Below, in pieces: positions 47,791-57,090 of a stretch of 64,000 nucleotides of DNA (positions are counted from its first letter, which is position 1; each line of letters begins with the position of its first letter). This stretch comes from Mycobacterium bourgelatii (GTDB lineage Bacteria; Actinomycetota; Actinomycetes; Mycobacteriales; Mycobacteriaceae). The notes beneath the pieces were generated by a model that worked only from the letters and a program-made list of their open reading frames with translations, had not been told where the DNA came from and searched no databases. The DNA is taken from positions 1 to 64,000 of the forward strand of contig NZ_BLKZ01000002.1 in NCBI RefSeq assembly GCF_010723575.1, given 5' to 3'. The position numbers and the translations under genes are program-made.

Positions 47791-49491
47791 ATGGTCAACT
47801 TCTTGGTCTTGCCGCCCGAAATCAACTCGTTGCGGATGTACCTCGGCGCGGGTTCGGCTCCGATGTTGCAGGCCTCGGCGGCGTGGTCAGGGTTGGCCGA
47901 AGAGCTCAGCGCGGCCGCGAACTCCTTCTCTTCGGTGACTTCCGATTTGGTCAGCGGCGCCTGGCAGGGTCCGTCCGCGACCGCGATGGCCGCCGCCGCC
48001 TCGCCGTACTCGGCGTTCTTGAACGCAGCTTCTACCCACGCCGCGGGCGCGGCCGGACAGGCCAAGGCGGTGGCCAGCGCCTTCGAGGCGGCCAAGTCCG
48101 CCGTCGTTCATCCACTTGCCGTCGCGGCGAACCGCGATGCGTTCGTTCAGCTGGTGCGTTCGAACTTCTTCGGCTTCAACGCACCCTTCATCGCCGCCGT
48201 CGAAGGCGCCTACGAGGAGTTTTGGGCTGCCGACGTGACGGCGATGACGGGCTATCACTCCGCAGTCTCGGCCGTGGCCGCGCAGCTGGCGCCGTGGCAG
48301 CAGACGCTGCAGGGCCTGCCGGGCATCGGCCAGCTCTTCGGCGCACCGGCAGGAGTCGGCCCGGCCGCCCCGGGTGATCCCAACCTGGGCATCGGCAACA
48401 AGGGCGGCGGCAACATCGGCAATGGCAACAACAGCGGCAACGGTGCCGGCAACATCGGCAACGGCAACACCGGCAGCGGCAACTTCGGCGGCGGCAATAC
48501 CGGCGACAACAACATCGGCAGCGGTAACACCGGTAACGGCAACATTGGCTTCGGCAACAACGGCAACCTGAACAGAGGCTTCGGAAACGTCAACACCTCC
48601 GCCAACGGCCCCGGCAATATCGGTTTCGGGAATGAGGGCAGCAACAACATCGGACTCGGCAACACCGGCGTCGGGAATCGGGGTGCCGGAAACACCGGCG
48701 ATAACAACATCGGGTTCGGCCTTACCGGCAACAACCTGATCGGCATCGGCGGTACCTACTACAACACGGCGGATGGCACATTCGCCATTGGTCTGAACTC
48801 GGGTAGCGGCAACATCGGCTTCGGCAACTCGGGTACCGGCAACATCGGCTTCTTTAACTCCGGCGACGGCAACGTCGGCATCTTCAACTCCGGTCACAAC
48901 GTCAATCCCGCCGACCTAGGCAAACTTCAGGGCATTGGCATTGGGAACTCCGGCTTTGGGAACATCGGCATCGGCAACGCTGTCCAAGGCAACTTCGGTA
49001 TCGGAAACACAGGAAGCGGCAACACCGGCTTCGGGAACACAGGCAGCGTAAACACCGGCTTCGGGAACACGGGCGCCTTCAACACGGGGATGGAAAACTC
49101 GGGCAGTTGGAACACGTTCGACGGAAACTCGGGTACCAGAAACACCGGATTCTTCAATTCCGGCAACGCAAACTCGGGCTCCGGCTTCACCACGAACAGC
49201 GGCAACCTACATTCGGGCTACGGGAATACGGGCAATCTAGGAAGCTCCGGCTTCTTCAACACAGCGTCAGGTGCCGCTGGCAACGGCTTTATGTCCGGCT
49301 TCTTCAACACCGCTAGTGGCGCAAGCCCCGTGATCGGCACGAATGGCCTAATTTCCGGCTTCTTTAACACCGGAGCACCAACCGGCCCCGGCGGGGTCAC
49401 GATAGCCGGCCAAATCTCTGGCCTGCTCAACATGGGCTCAGGCATCCCCGGCATCTTCAACATCGTTTCGCTATTGAAGAGCTTGAGCTAA
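47791..49491 (+). CDS. PPE-MPTR family protein, first of three tandem copies
   Basis: 566 residues. N-terminal PPE domain (about 1-185) with P8-P9-E10, the W58-Q-G helical-hairpin motif and YEEFWAADV, then an MPTR part of N-x-G-x-G-N-x-G pentapeptide repeats and C-terminal SGFFNT/SGLLN repeats. PPE proteins are usually exported by ESX secretion with a PE partner; no PE gene is adjacent. GGAGGTCACA precedes the ATG. Same relative place as PPE64 (Rv3558). Its first 184 residues differ from the second copy at one position (T150A). Confidence 0.92.
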   Translation: MVNFLVLPPEINSLRMYLGAGSAPMLQASAAWSGLAEELSAAANSFSSVTSDLVSGAWQGPSATAMAAAASPYSAFLNAASTHAAGAAGQAKAVASAFEAAKSAVVHPLAVAANRDAFVQLVRSNFFGFNAPFIAAVEGAYEEFWAADVTAMTGYHSAVSAVAAQLAPWQQTLQGLPGIGQLFGAPAGVGPAAPGDPNLGIGNKGGGNIGNGNNSGNGAGNIGNGNTGSGNFGGGNTGDNNIGSGNTGNGNIGFGNNGNLNRGFGNVNTSANGPGNIGFGNEGSNNIGLGNTGVGNRGAGNTGDNNIGFGLTGNNLIGIGGTYYNTADGTFAIGLNSGSGNIGFGNSGTGNIGFFNSGDGNVGIFNSGHNVNPADLGKLQGIGIGNSGFGNIGIGNAVQGNFGIGNTGSGNTGFGNTGSVNTGFGNTGAFNTGMENSGSWNTFDGNSGTRNTGFFNSGNANSGSGFTTNSGNLHSGYGNTGNLGSSGFFNTASGAAGNGFMSGFFNTASGASPVIGTNGLISGFFNTGAPTGPGGVTIAGQISGLLNMGSGIPGIFNIVSLLKSLS

Positions 49492-49697
49492 CAGCCCCGC
49501 CGAGTTTCCGGCCGCCGGCGTGGGGCGCTGACGGCTGCTGGCCAACGCGGCGGTGCGTTCGCTGAAAGTGAGGGGTTTCGGGTCGAAGTTCCCGCTAACA
49601 AACTTCGGCAAAACTCACCTGCGGTCCCGTTTGCAGTCGTATGTTCACACGTGTGACGGCGTGCTGATCCTGACGACGGACATCAACGGAGGTCAAA

Positions 49698-51371
49698 ATG
49701 GTCAACTTCTTGGTTTTGCCGCCCGAAATCAACTCGTTGCGGATGTACCTCGGCGCGGGTTCGGCCCCGATGCTGCAGGCCTCGGCAGCCTGGTCCGGTT
49801 TGGCCGAAGAGCTCAGCGCGGCCGCGAACTCCTTCTCTTCGGTGACTTCCGATTTGGTCAGCGGCGCCTGGCAGGGTCCGTCCGCGACCGCGATGGCCGC
49901 CGCCGCCTCGCCCTACTCGGCGTTCCTGAACGCAGCTTCAACCCACGCCGCGGGCGCGGCCGGACAGGCCAAGGCGGTGGCCAGCGCCTTCGAGGCAGCC
50001 AAGTCCGCCGTCGTTCATCCGCTGGCCGTCGCGGCGAACCGCGATGCGTTCGTTCAGCTGGTGCGTTCGAACTTCTTCGGCTTCAACGCCCCCTTTATCG
50101 CCGCCGTCGAGGGCGCATATGAGGAGTTTTGGGCTGCCGACGTGGCGGCGATGACGGGCTATCACTCCGCAGTCTCGGCCGTGGCCGCGCAGTTGGCGCC
50201 GTGGCAGCAGACGCTGCAGGGCCTGCCGGGCATCGGCCAGCTGTTCGGCGCCGGAGGAGTCGGCCCGGCCGCCCCGGGTGATCCCAACCTCGGCGTCGGC
50301 AACAAGGGCGGCGGCAACATCGGCAATGGCAACAACAGCGGCAACGGTGCCGGCAACATCGGCAACGGCAACACCGGCAGCGGCAACTTCGGCGGCGGCA
50401 ATAACGGCAACGGCAACATCGGCAGCGGCAACGCCGGTAACGGCAACATTGGCTTCGGGAATAACGGCAACGGCAATAGGGGCTTCGGAAATGTCAACAA
50501 CTCCGCCAACGGGCCCGGCAGTATCGGATTCGGGAACGTCGGCAGCAACAACTTCGGGTTCGGCAACAACGGTGTCGGGAACCTGGGTGCCGGGAATACC
50601 GGCGACAACAACATCGGGTTCGGCCTGACCGGCAACAACCTGATCGGCATCGGCAACGCCTACTACAACACCGCGAACGGCCAGTTCACATTCACCGGCC
50701 TCAACTCCGGCGCCGGCAACATCGGCTTCGGCAACTCGGGCACCGGCAACATCGGCTTCTTCAACTCCGGCGACGGCAACGTCGGCATCTTCAACTCCGG
50801 CTTCAATGCGAATCCTGCCAACCTGGGCCAACTCCAGGGTATTGGCATAGGGAACAGCGGCTTCGGCAACATCGGCATCGGAAACAGCGGCCAAGGCAAC
50901 TTCGGTATTGGCAACACGGGCTTCGCGAACACCGGATTCGGGAACACGGGCACTCTGAATACCGGCCTGGGAAATTCAGGGCTGCTGAACACCGGCATGG
51001 AGAACTCGGGCAACTTAAACACGTTCGATGGTAATTCGGGCAGCCTCAACACCGGATTCTTCAACTCCGGCAACGCGAACACCGGCAGCGGGTTCAACAC
51101 CAATAGTGGTGCCACTAGCTCGGGCTTCGGCAACTCAGGAAACGCAGGAGGGTCCGGCTTCTTCAACACAACACCCGGTGGGCTCGGAGATGGTGGAATA
51201 TCCGGCTTCTTCAACAGCGCCAGCGGCGGAGTGCTTAACGGCCAGATCTCAGGATTCTTCAATACTGGTGTGAGTAATGCGATTGCTGGCCAAATCTCTG
51301 GCATCTTGAATAGGGGCAGCGGAATGGCCGGTTTCTTCAGCATCGTTCAACTGTTGAAGGACTTGACCTGA
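49698..51371 (+). CDS. PPE-MPTR family protein, second tandem copy
   Basis: 557 residues, same architecture as the copy at 47791: PPE domain to about 184, then MPTR repeats beginning GNKGGGNIGNGN. The linker is two residues shorter (GAGGVG against GAPAGVG). The DNA from ATG through about 1 kb is close to the first copy, then the repeats diverge. The leader also looks duplicated: a GCAAAAC(T/G) box and a GACGGACAT-AACGGAGGTCA segment precede the ATG as in the third copy. The 3' end has SGFFNT/SGILN repeats. Confidence 0.92.
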   Translation: MVNFLVLPPEINSLRMYLGAGSAPMLQASAAWSGLAEELSAAANSFSSVTSDLVSGAWQGPSATAMAAAASPYSAFLNAASTHAAGAAGQAKAVASAFEAAKSAVVHPLAVAANRDAFVQLVRSNFFGFNAPFIAAVEGAYEEFWAADVAAMTGYHSAVSAVAAQLAPWQQTLQGLPGIGQLFGAGGVGPAAPGDPNLGVGNKGGGNIGNGNNSGNGAGNIGNGNTGSGNFGGGNNGNGNIGSGNAGNGNIGFGNNGNGNRGFGNVNNSANGPGSIGFGNVGSNNFGFGNNGVGNLGAGNTGDNNIGFGLTGNNLIGIGNAYYNTANGQFTFTGLNSGAGNIGFGNSGTGNIGFFNSGDGNVGIFNSGFNANPANLGQLQGIGIGNSGFGNIGIGNSGQGNFGIGNTGFANTGFGNTGTLNTGLGNSGLLNTGMENSGNLNTFDGNSGSLNTGFFNSGNANTGSGFNTNSGATSSGFGNSGNAGGSGFFNTTPGGLGDGGISGFFNSASGGVLNGQISGFFNTGVSNAIAGQISGILNRGSGMAGFFSIVQLLKDLT

Positions 51372-51819
51372 CACGTTGACGTAGTTTTCCAGCGCTTTGA
51401 GTTAAGCACCTTCCCCTAGTAGCGGCAACCGCAATTCGGGCTTTTCCGCGGAAATTTGAGCGGTACCGGCTTTATAGATAGGCGCAACCGCAGCTGTTAT
51501 AGGCATTTATTCTGGCTGACATCAGACCGACTTATCGGCCAGTATTTGGCCTGCCAAACATGGAAACGCAGGCCCCCTGGGACCTTCAAGGATCGCGCGT
51601 GTTGAGAGTCCTGATCAGTCCGTTCAGGACAATTCAGCCGACTGCGGATCCGGGCGGCTATTGACCAAGTGTTGCAATCGAAATTGACCATGTGTTTCAA
51701 ATTCTGCCTTACCGACAATAAACCTTTGCAAAACGTAGATTTGGCCCCTTATGCCGCCGTATCTTCACACCTGTCGCAGGCTGCTCGATCCGAAACGACG
51801 GACGTTAACGGAGGTCACA
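51372..51819. other. Intergenic stretch between PPE copies 2 and 3
   Basis: 448 bp without an intact gene. At 51421-51450 the DNA reads in one frame Ser-Gly-Asn-Arg-Asn-Ser-Gly-Phe, an MPTR-like remnant, suggesting leftover repeat from recombination between copies. The last ~110 bp is the leader of copy 3. Confidence 0.45.
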
Positions 51820-53490
51820 ATGGTCAACTTCTTGGTCTTGCCGCCCGAAATCAACTCGTTGCGGATGTACCTCGGCGCGGGTTCGGCCCCGATGTTGCAG
51901 GCCTCGGCGGCGTGGTCAGGGTTGGCCGAAGAGCTCAGCGCGGCCGCGAACTCCTTCTCTTCGGTGACTTCAGATTTGGTCAGCGGCGCCTGGCAGGGTC
52001 CGTCCGCGACCGCGATGGCCGCCGCCGCCTCGCCGTACTCGGCGTTCTTGAACGCAGCTTCGGCCCACGCCGCGGATGCGGCCGGACAGGCCAAGGCGGT
52101 GGCCAGCGCCTTCGAGGCAGCCAAGTCCGCTGTCGTTCATCCGCTGGCCGTCGCGGCGAACCGCGATGCGTTCGTTCAGCTGGTGCGTTCGAACTTCTTC
52201 GGCTTCAACGCGCCCTTTATCACCGCGGTCGAAGGCGCCTACGAGGAGTTTTGGGCTGCCGACGTGGCGGCGATGACGGGCTATCACTCCGCAGTCTCGG
52301 CCGTGGCCGCGCAGCTGGCGCCGTGGCAGCAGACGCTCCAGGGCCTGCCGGGTATCGGCCAGCTGTTCGGCGCCGGAGGGGTCGGCCGGGCCGAACCAGG
52401 TGATCCGAATTTCGGCGTCGGGAACCAGGGCGGCGGCAACATCGGCTTTGGCAACAACAGTCTTGATGGTGCCGGCAACGTCGGTATCGGCAACTTCGGC
52501 CACGGCAACTTCGGTGGCGGCAACATCGGCAAAGAGAACATCGGCAGCGGTAACGCCGGCAGTAACAACATTGGCTTCGGGAACATCGGCCACGGGCACA
52601 GAGGCTTCGGGAACGCCAACTACTCCGCTAATGAACCCGGAAATATCGGGTTTGGGAATTTGGGCAGCGGTAACTTCGGCTTAGGCAACAACGGCATCGG
52701 GAACCAGGGCGCAGGAAATACCGGAAATAACAACATCGGTTTCGGCCTGACCGGCAATAATCTGATCGGTATCGGTGGCACGTACTACGATACCGCGACT
52801 GGTCAATTCACCTTCGGACTGAACTCTGGTAGCGGCAACATCGGCCTCTTCAACTCGGGCACCAACAACATCGGCTTCTTCAACTCCGGCGACGGCAACG
52901 TCGGCATCTTCAACTCAGGCTCCAATGCGAATCCTGCTCACCTGGGCCAACTCCAGGGTATTGGCATAGGTAACAGCGGTTTTGGCAACATCGGCTTCGG
53001 AAACGCCGGCCAAGGCAACTTCGGCATTGGCAATGGAGGCTACGCGAACACCGGCATCGGGAACTCGGGCGATATAAACACCGGGTTCGGAAACTCCGGC
53101 CAAGTGAACACCGGCATGCATAACTCAGGCGTTGGCAACACATTCGACGGCAATTCGGGGAACTTCAACACCGGCTTGTTCAATTCGGGCAGCGGGAACA
53201 CAGGCAGCGGGTTCGCCACCGACAGCGGCATCTTTACCTCGGGCTTTGGCAACTCAGGAAATCTGGGAGGATCGGGCTTCTTCAACACCACACCCGGCGG
53301 GCTTGACAGTGGCTCTATCTCCGGCTTCTTCAACAACGCCAGCGGAGGAGCCATCAGCGGCCAGATGTCGGGATTCTTCAACACAGGTATAGGCGACTTG
53401 ATCGCCGGCAGAATCTCCGGCTTCCTCAACATAGGCAACGACATGGCCGGCTTCTTTAGCCTTGTTCAACTGCTGAAGAACCTGGCCTGA
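51820..53490 (+). CDS. PPE-MPTR family protein, third tandem copy
   Basis: 556 residues from ATG 51820 (a longer frame to 51751 is rejected because GGAGGTCACA sits before this ATG as in copy 1). Its first 184 residues differ from copy 2 at three positions (T82A, G86D, A135T). The MPTR part has drifted further, with substitutions such as KENIGSGN and HGHRGFGN. C-terminal SGFFNT/ISGFLN repeats as in copy 2. Confidence 0.92.
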   Translation: MVNFLVLPPEINSLRMYLGAGSAPMLQASAAWSGLAEELSAAANSFSSVTSDLVSGAWQGPSATAMAAAASPYSAFLNAASAHAADAAGQAKAVASAFEAAKSAVVHPLAVAANRDAFVQLVRSNFFGFNAPFITAVEGAYEEFWAADVAAMTGYHSAVSAVAAQLAPWQQTLQGLPGIGQLFGAGGVGRAEPGDPNFGVGNQGGGNIGFGNNSLDGAGNVGIGNFGHGNFGGGNIGKENIGSGNAGSNNIGFGNIGHGHRGFGNANYSANEPGNIGFGNLGSGNFGLGNNGIGNQGAGNTGNNNIGFGLTGNNLIGIGGTYYDTATGQFTFGLNSGSGNIGLFNSGTNNIGFFNSGDGNVGIFNSGSNANPAHLGQLQGIGIGNSGFGNIGFGNAGQGNFGIGNGGYANTGIGNSGDINTGFGNSGQVNTGMHNSGVGNTFDGNSGNFNTGLFNSGSGNTGSGFATDSGIFTSGFGNSGNLGGSGFFNTTPGGLDSGSISGFFNNASGGAISGQMSGFFNTGIGDLIAGRISGFLNIGNDMAGFFSLVQLLKNLA

Positions 53491-53561
53491 CGCGTTGACC
53501 GGACCGCCCGCACGCAACCAGGGCCTCCAAACCGGATCGGATCGCTGATTCCGCGACCGGC

Positions 53562-54350
53562 CTAGGGGTGCTGACTGGAGACCGAAATCACCTCACCCGT
53601 TAGGTAACTCGAGTAGTCACTGGCCAGGAACGCAATGGTGGCCGCCACTTCCCACGGCTCGGCGGCGCGACCGAAGGCTTCGCGCTCCGACAGCCGGTCC
53701 AGCAACTTGCTCGACGTTGTCTTGTCCAGGAACTTGTGCCGGGCAATGCTGGGCGATACCGCGTTGATCCGGACCCCGTACTCGGCGGCTTCGATTGCGC
53801 TGCACCGGGTCAAGGCCATCACGCCCGCCTTGGCGGCGGCATAGTGCGACTGCGAATGTTGCGCCCGCCAACCCAACACGCTTGCGTTGTTGACGATCAC
53901 GCCACCGTGGGTCGCCTCGCGGAAGTAGCGCAGCGCGGCCCGAGTGGCCCGAAACACCGACGTCAGCGAAACATCCAGTACCCGGTCCCACTCCTCGTCG
54001 GTCATGTCGGCCACCGGCGTCTGCCCACCCAACCCGGCGTTGTTGACCAACACATCCAGGCGACCCAACCGCGCGGTGGTCGAAGCGATCAGGGCATCAA
54101 TTTGAGCGGTCGAGGTCACGTCACACACCACGCTCTCCACCCGGCCCAGACCCAACGCGGACAATTGGTCGGCGGTCTCCCCCAGCCGACGTTCATGGTG
54201 ATCGGAGACCATTACGTCGGCGCCCTCAAGCAGCGCGCGACGCGCGGTCGCCGATCCGATTCCGGTGCCTGCAGCCGCCGTCACGACGACGACCTTGCCT
54301 TCCAGAAGTCCGTGTCCAGCAATCTCTTTCGGCGCTTCGGACAGACTCAA
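53562..54350 (-). CDS. ipdF: Short-chain dehydrogenase IpdF (Rv3559c family)
   Basis: 262 residues from TTG 54350. SDR with VVVTAAAGTGIGSATARRAL near residue 20, NNAGLGGQ about 99, and SHYAAAKAGVMALTRCSA with Tyr-x3-Lys about 165. IpdF oxidises the 5-hydroxyl of a ring C/D CoA intermediate in the HIP pathway. The TTG overlaps the fadE30 TGA (TTGA) and GGGAGG lies 8 nt upstream, which supports this unusual start. Second gene of the leftward fadE30-ipdF pair. Confidence 0.88.
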   Translation of the reverse strand: MSLSEAPKEIAGHGLLEGKVVVVTAAAGTGIGSATARRALLEGADVMVSDHHERRLGETADQLSALGLGRVESVVCDVTSTAQIDALIASTTARLGRLDVLVNNAGLGGQTPVADMTDEEWDRVLDVSLTSVFRATRAALRYFREATHGGVIVNNASVLGWRAQHSQSHYAAAKAGVMALTRCSAIEAAEYGVRINAVSPSIARHKFLDKTTSSKLLDRLSEREAFGRAAEPWEVAATIAFLASDYSSYLTGEVISVSSQHP

Positions 54351-55495
54351 CCCTTAACCTCCCTGGGCAGGCCGAGCACCCGCTCGGCGATGATGTTGCG
54401 CTGAATCTCGTTGGACCCGCCGTAGATGGTGTCGGCCCGGGTGAACAGGTACAGGCGTTGCCACTCGTCGAATTCGCCGTCGGTCAGTGTCAGCCCCGCC
54501 TTGCCGGCGACATCCATCGCGAGCTCGCCCAGGTCGCGATGCCAGTTGGCCCACAGCAACTTTGAGACGTTGTCCTGACCAGGCTGCTCGACATCCATGG
54601 TGGCCAGCGCATAGCTGCGCATCGCCCGCAGCCCGGTCCAGGCGCGGGTCAGCCGCTCCCGGATGAGCGGATCGTCGGCGGCACCGGTGCGCCGTGCCAG
54701 CTCGGCCAAATTGGAAAGCTCACGCGCATAGACGATCTGCTGGCCAAGGGTCGAGACGCCACGCTCGAAAGTAAGGGTGCCCATCGCCACCCGCCAACCG
54801 TCGCCCGGCTGTCCAACGACCATGTCGGCGTCGGTGCGGGCGTCGTCGAAGAAGACCTCGTTGAATTCGGCGGTACCGGTGATCTGCACGATCGGCCGCA
54901 CCTCCACCCCGGGTTGGTCCAGCGGCACCAGCAGATACGACAGGCCGGCGTGCCGCTTCGATCCCTTCTCGGTGCGCGCCACCACAAAGCACCACTGCGA
55001 CAGGTGTGCCAGCGATGTCCAGACCTTCTGGCCATTGATCACCCACTGGTCGCCGTCTAGTTCGGCGGTGGTGGAGACGTTCGCCAGGTCGCTGCCGGCG
55101 CCGGGTTCGGAGTATCCCTGGCACCACAACTCAGTGACATCGAGGATGCGCGGCAGGAACCGCTGCTGCTGTTTCTCTGTCCCGTACGCGATCAGCGTCG
55201 GTCCCAGCAATTCCTCGCCAAAGTGGTTGACCTTGTCCGGAGCGTTGGCAAGGGCGTACTCCTCGTAGAAGGCCACCCGGTGTGCGACGGACAATCCGCG
55301 ACCACCATGTTCAACCGGCCACCCCAGACACGTCAGCCCCGCAGCGGCCAGGTGCTGGTTCCACGCACGACGTTCCTCGAACGCCTCGTGCTCGCGCCCG
55401 GGGCCGCCAAGACCCTTCAGAGCTGCGAATTCGCCGACCAGATTGTCGGCGAGCCATTGGCGGACCTCCGCCCGGAACTCCTCGACGTCCTGCAT
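54347..55495 (-). CDS. fadE30: Acyl-CoA dehydrogenase FadE30
   Basis: 382 residues (Rv3560c). Dehydrogenates the CoA ester made by FadD3 in HIP degradation. Seen: HGGRGLSVAHRVAFYEEYALA, GYSEPGAGSDLANVSTTA about 125-143, NGQKVWTSLAHLSQWC, and YGGSNEIQRNIIAERVLGLPRE at the C-terminus. ATG 55495 is 18 bp from a KstR2-type operator. Confidence 0.93.
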   Translation of the reverse strand: MQDVEEFRAEVRQWLADNLVGEFAALKGLGGPGREHEAFEERRAWNQHLAAAGLTCLGWPVEHGGRGLSVAHRVAFYEEYALANAPDKVNHFGEELLGPTLIAYGTEKQQQRFLPRILDVTELWCQGYSEPGAGSDLANVSTTAELDGDQWVINGQKVWTSLAHLSQWCFVVARTEKGSKRHAGLSYLLVPLDQPGVEVRPIVQITGTAEFNEVFFDDARTDADMVVGQPGDGWRVAMGTLTFERGVSTLGQQIVYARELSNLAELARRTGAADDPLIRERLTRAWTGLRAMRSYALATMDVEQPGQDNVSKLLWANWHRDLGELAMDVAGKAGLTLTDGEFDEWQRLYLFTRADTIYGGSNEIQRNIIAERVLGLPREVKG

Positions 55496-55512
55496 GTCTT
55501 GTAGGCTAACCT

Positions 55513-55526
55513 ACCAAGCACTTGCT
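55513..55526. promoter_or_regulatory. KstR2-type operator between fadE30 and fadD3
   Basis: ACCAAGCACTTGCT fits A-n-CAAG-nn-CTTG-n-T, identical to the kstR2 site. It is 18 bp from the fadE30 ATG and 31 bp before the fadD3 GTG, so it can control both directions. Confidence 0.9.
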
Positions 55527-55556
55527 TTGTTAGGAGCATCTGGCCTAGGAGTATCC

Positions 55557-57077
55557 GTGACTACCGATCCGCGCACCGTGCCCGCGGCGTTGGATCGTCT
55601 CGTCCAGCAACTCCCCGAGCACGCCGCGCTGATCACCGATGACCGCAGCTTCACCTCGACCGCCCTGCGCGAAGAGGTTCACCGGGCCGCAGCCGCGCTG
55701 ATAGCGCTGGGTGTCCAACCGGGCGACCGAGTGGCCATCTGGTCGCCGAACACCTGGCACTGGGTGGTGGCCTGCCTGGCCATTCACCACGCGGGCGCCA
55801 CCATGGTGCCGCTGAACACGCGCTACACCGCCTCGGAGGCCTCCGACATCCTGGCCCGTACCGCGGCGCCGGTGCTGTTCGCGGCGGGGCGGTTCCTGGG
55901 CAACGATCGTGCGGCGGACCTGGACCGCTCCGCGTTACCGGCCTTGCGCGACATCGTGCGCATTCCCATCGAAGCCGATGACGGGACGTGGGATGACTTC
56001 ATCTCGCGCGGCAGCGACCTGAGCGCCGTTCACGCCCGCGCGGCCGTCGTCTCCCCCGACGACATCAGCGACATCCTGTTCACATCGGGCACGACGGGCC
56101 GCAGCAAGGGCGTGCTGTGTGCGCACCGCCAGTCGTTGGCGGCCTCGGCCGCGTGGGCCGCCAACGGCAAGATCACCAGCGACGACCGCTACCTGTGCAT
56201 CAATCCGTTCTTCCACAACTTCGGCTACAAGGCCGGCATCCTGGCGTGCCTGCAAACCGGGGCGACGCTGATCCCGCACCTGACGTTCGACCCGTTGCGC
56301 GCGTTGCAGGCGATCGAGCAACACCGCATCACCGTGCTGCCCGGCCCCCCGACCATCTACCAGACCCTGCTGGACCACCCGGCCCGCGGCGACTACGACC
56401 TGAGCTCGCTGCGGTTCGCAGTGACGGGTGCGGCGACGGTGCCGGTGGTGCTGGTGGAACGCATGCAGTCCGAACTCGACATCGACATCGTCCTGACCGC
56501 CTACGGCCTAACCGAGGCCAACGGGATGGGAACGGCATGTCGCCCCGAGGACGACGCGGTGACGGTCGCAACCACCTGCGGGCGCCCCTTCGCCGACTTC
56601 GAACTGCGCATCGACGAAACGGGCGAAGTCCTGTTGCGCGGGCCGAATGTCATGCTGGGCTACCTCGACGATCCCGAAGCCACCGCTGCCGCAATCGATT
56701 CCGACGGCTGGCTGCACACCGGAGACATCGGAACCGTCGATGACCGCGGCAACCTGCGCATCACCGACCGACTCAAGGACATGTACATCTGCGGCGGCTT
56801 CAACGTCTACCCCGCCGAGGTCGAGCAGGTGCTGGCCCGGATGGAGGGTGTGGCGGACGCGGCGGTGATCGGGGTGCCGGACGAGCGACTCGGCGAGGTG
56901 GGCCGCGCCTTCGTGGTGCCCAAGCCCGGCGCAGATCTGGATGAAGAATCGGTGATCGCTTATACCCGTGAGCATTTGGCGAACTTCAAGGCACCCCGCT
57001 CGGTGCGGTTCGTCGACGCGTTGCCGCGTAACGCCGGCGGGAAAGTGGTCAAACCCCAACTGCGAGAAATGGCCTGA
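55557..57077 (+). CDS. fadD3: FadD3, HIP-CoA synthetase
   Basis: 506 residues from GTG 55557 (CTAGGAG upstream). Adenylates and thioesterifies HIP, the propanoate of rings C/D, starting its degradation. Seen: FTSGTTGRSKG AMP motif at 175-185, AYGLTEANGMGT, GWLHTGDIG about 385, and C-terminal NAGGKVVKP with catalytic Lys about 496. First gene of the rightward fadD3-fadE31-fadE32-fadE33-aspB run. Confidence 0.95.
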   Translation: MTTDPRTVPAALDRLVQQLPEHAALITDDRSFTSTALREEVHRAAAALIALGVQPGDRVAIWSPNTWHWVVACLAIHHAGATMVPLNTRYTASEASDILARTAAPVLFAAGRFLGNDRAADLDRSALPALRDIVRIPIEADDGTWDDFISRGSDLSAVHARAAVVSPDDISDILFTSGTTGRSKGVLCAHRQSLAASAAWAANGKITSDDRYLCINPFFHNFGYKAGILACLQTGATLIPHLTFDPLRALQAIEQHRITVLPGPPTIYQTLLDHPARGDYDLSSLRFAVTGAATVPVVLVERMQSELDIDIVLTAYGLTEANGMGTACRPEDDAVTVATTCGRPFADFELRIDETGEVLLRGPNVMLGYLDDPEATAAAIDSDGWLHTGDIGTVDDRGNLRITDRLKDMYICGGFNVYPAEVEQVLARMEGVADAAVIGVPDERLGEVGRAFVVPKPGADLDEESVIAYTREHLANFKAPRSVRFVDALPRNAGGKVVKPQLREMA

Positions 57078-57090
57078 GGATGGATTCCAG

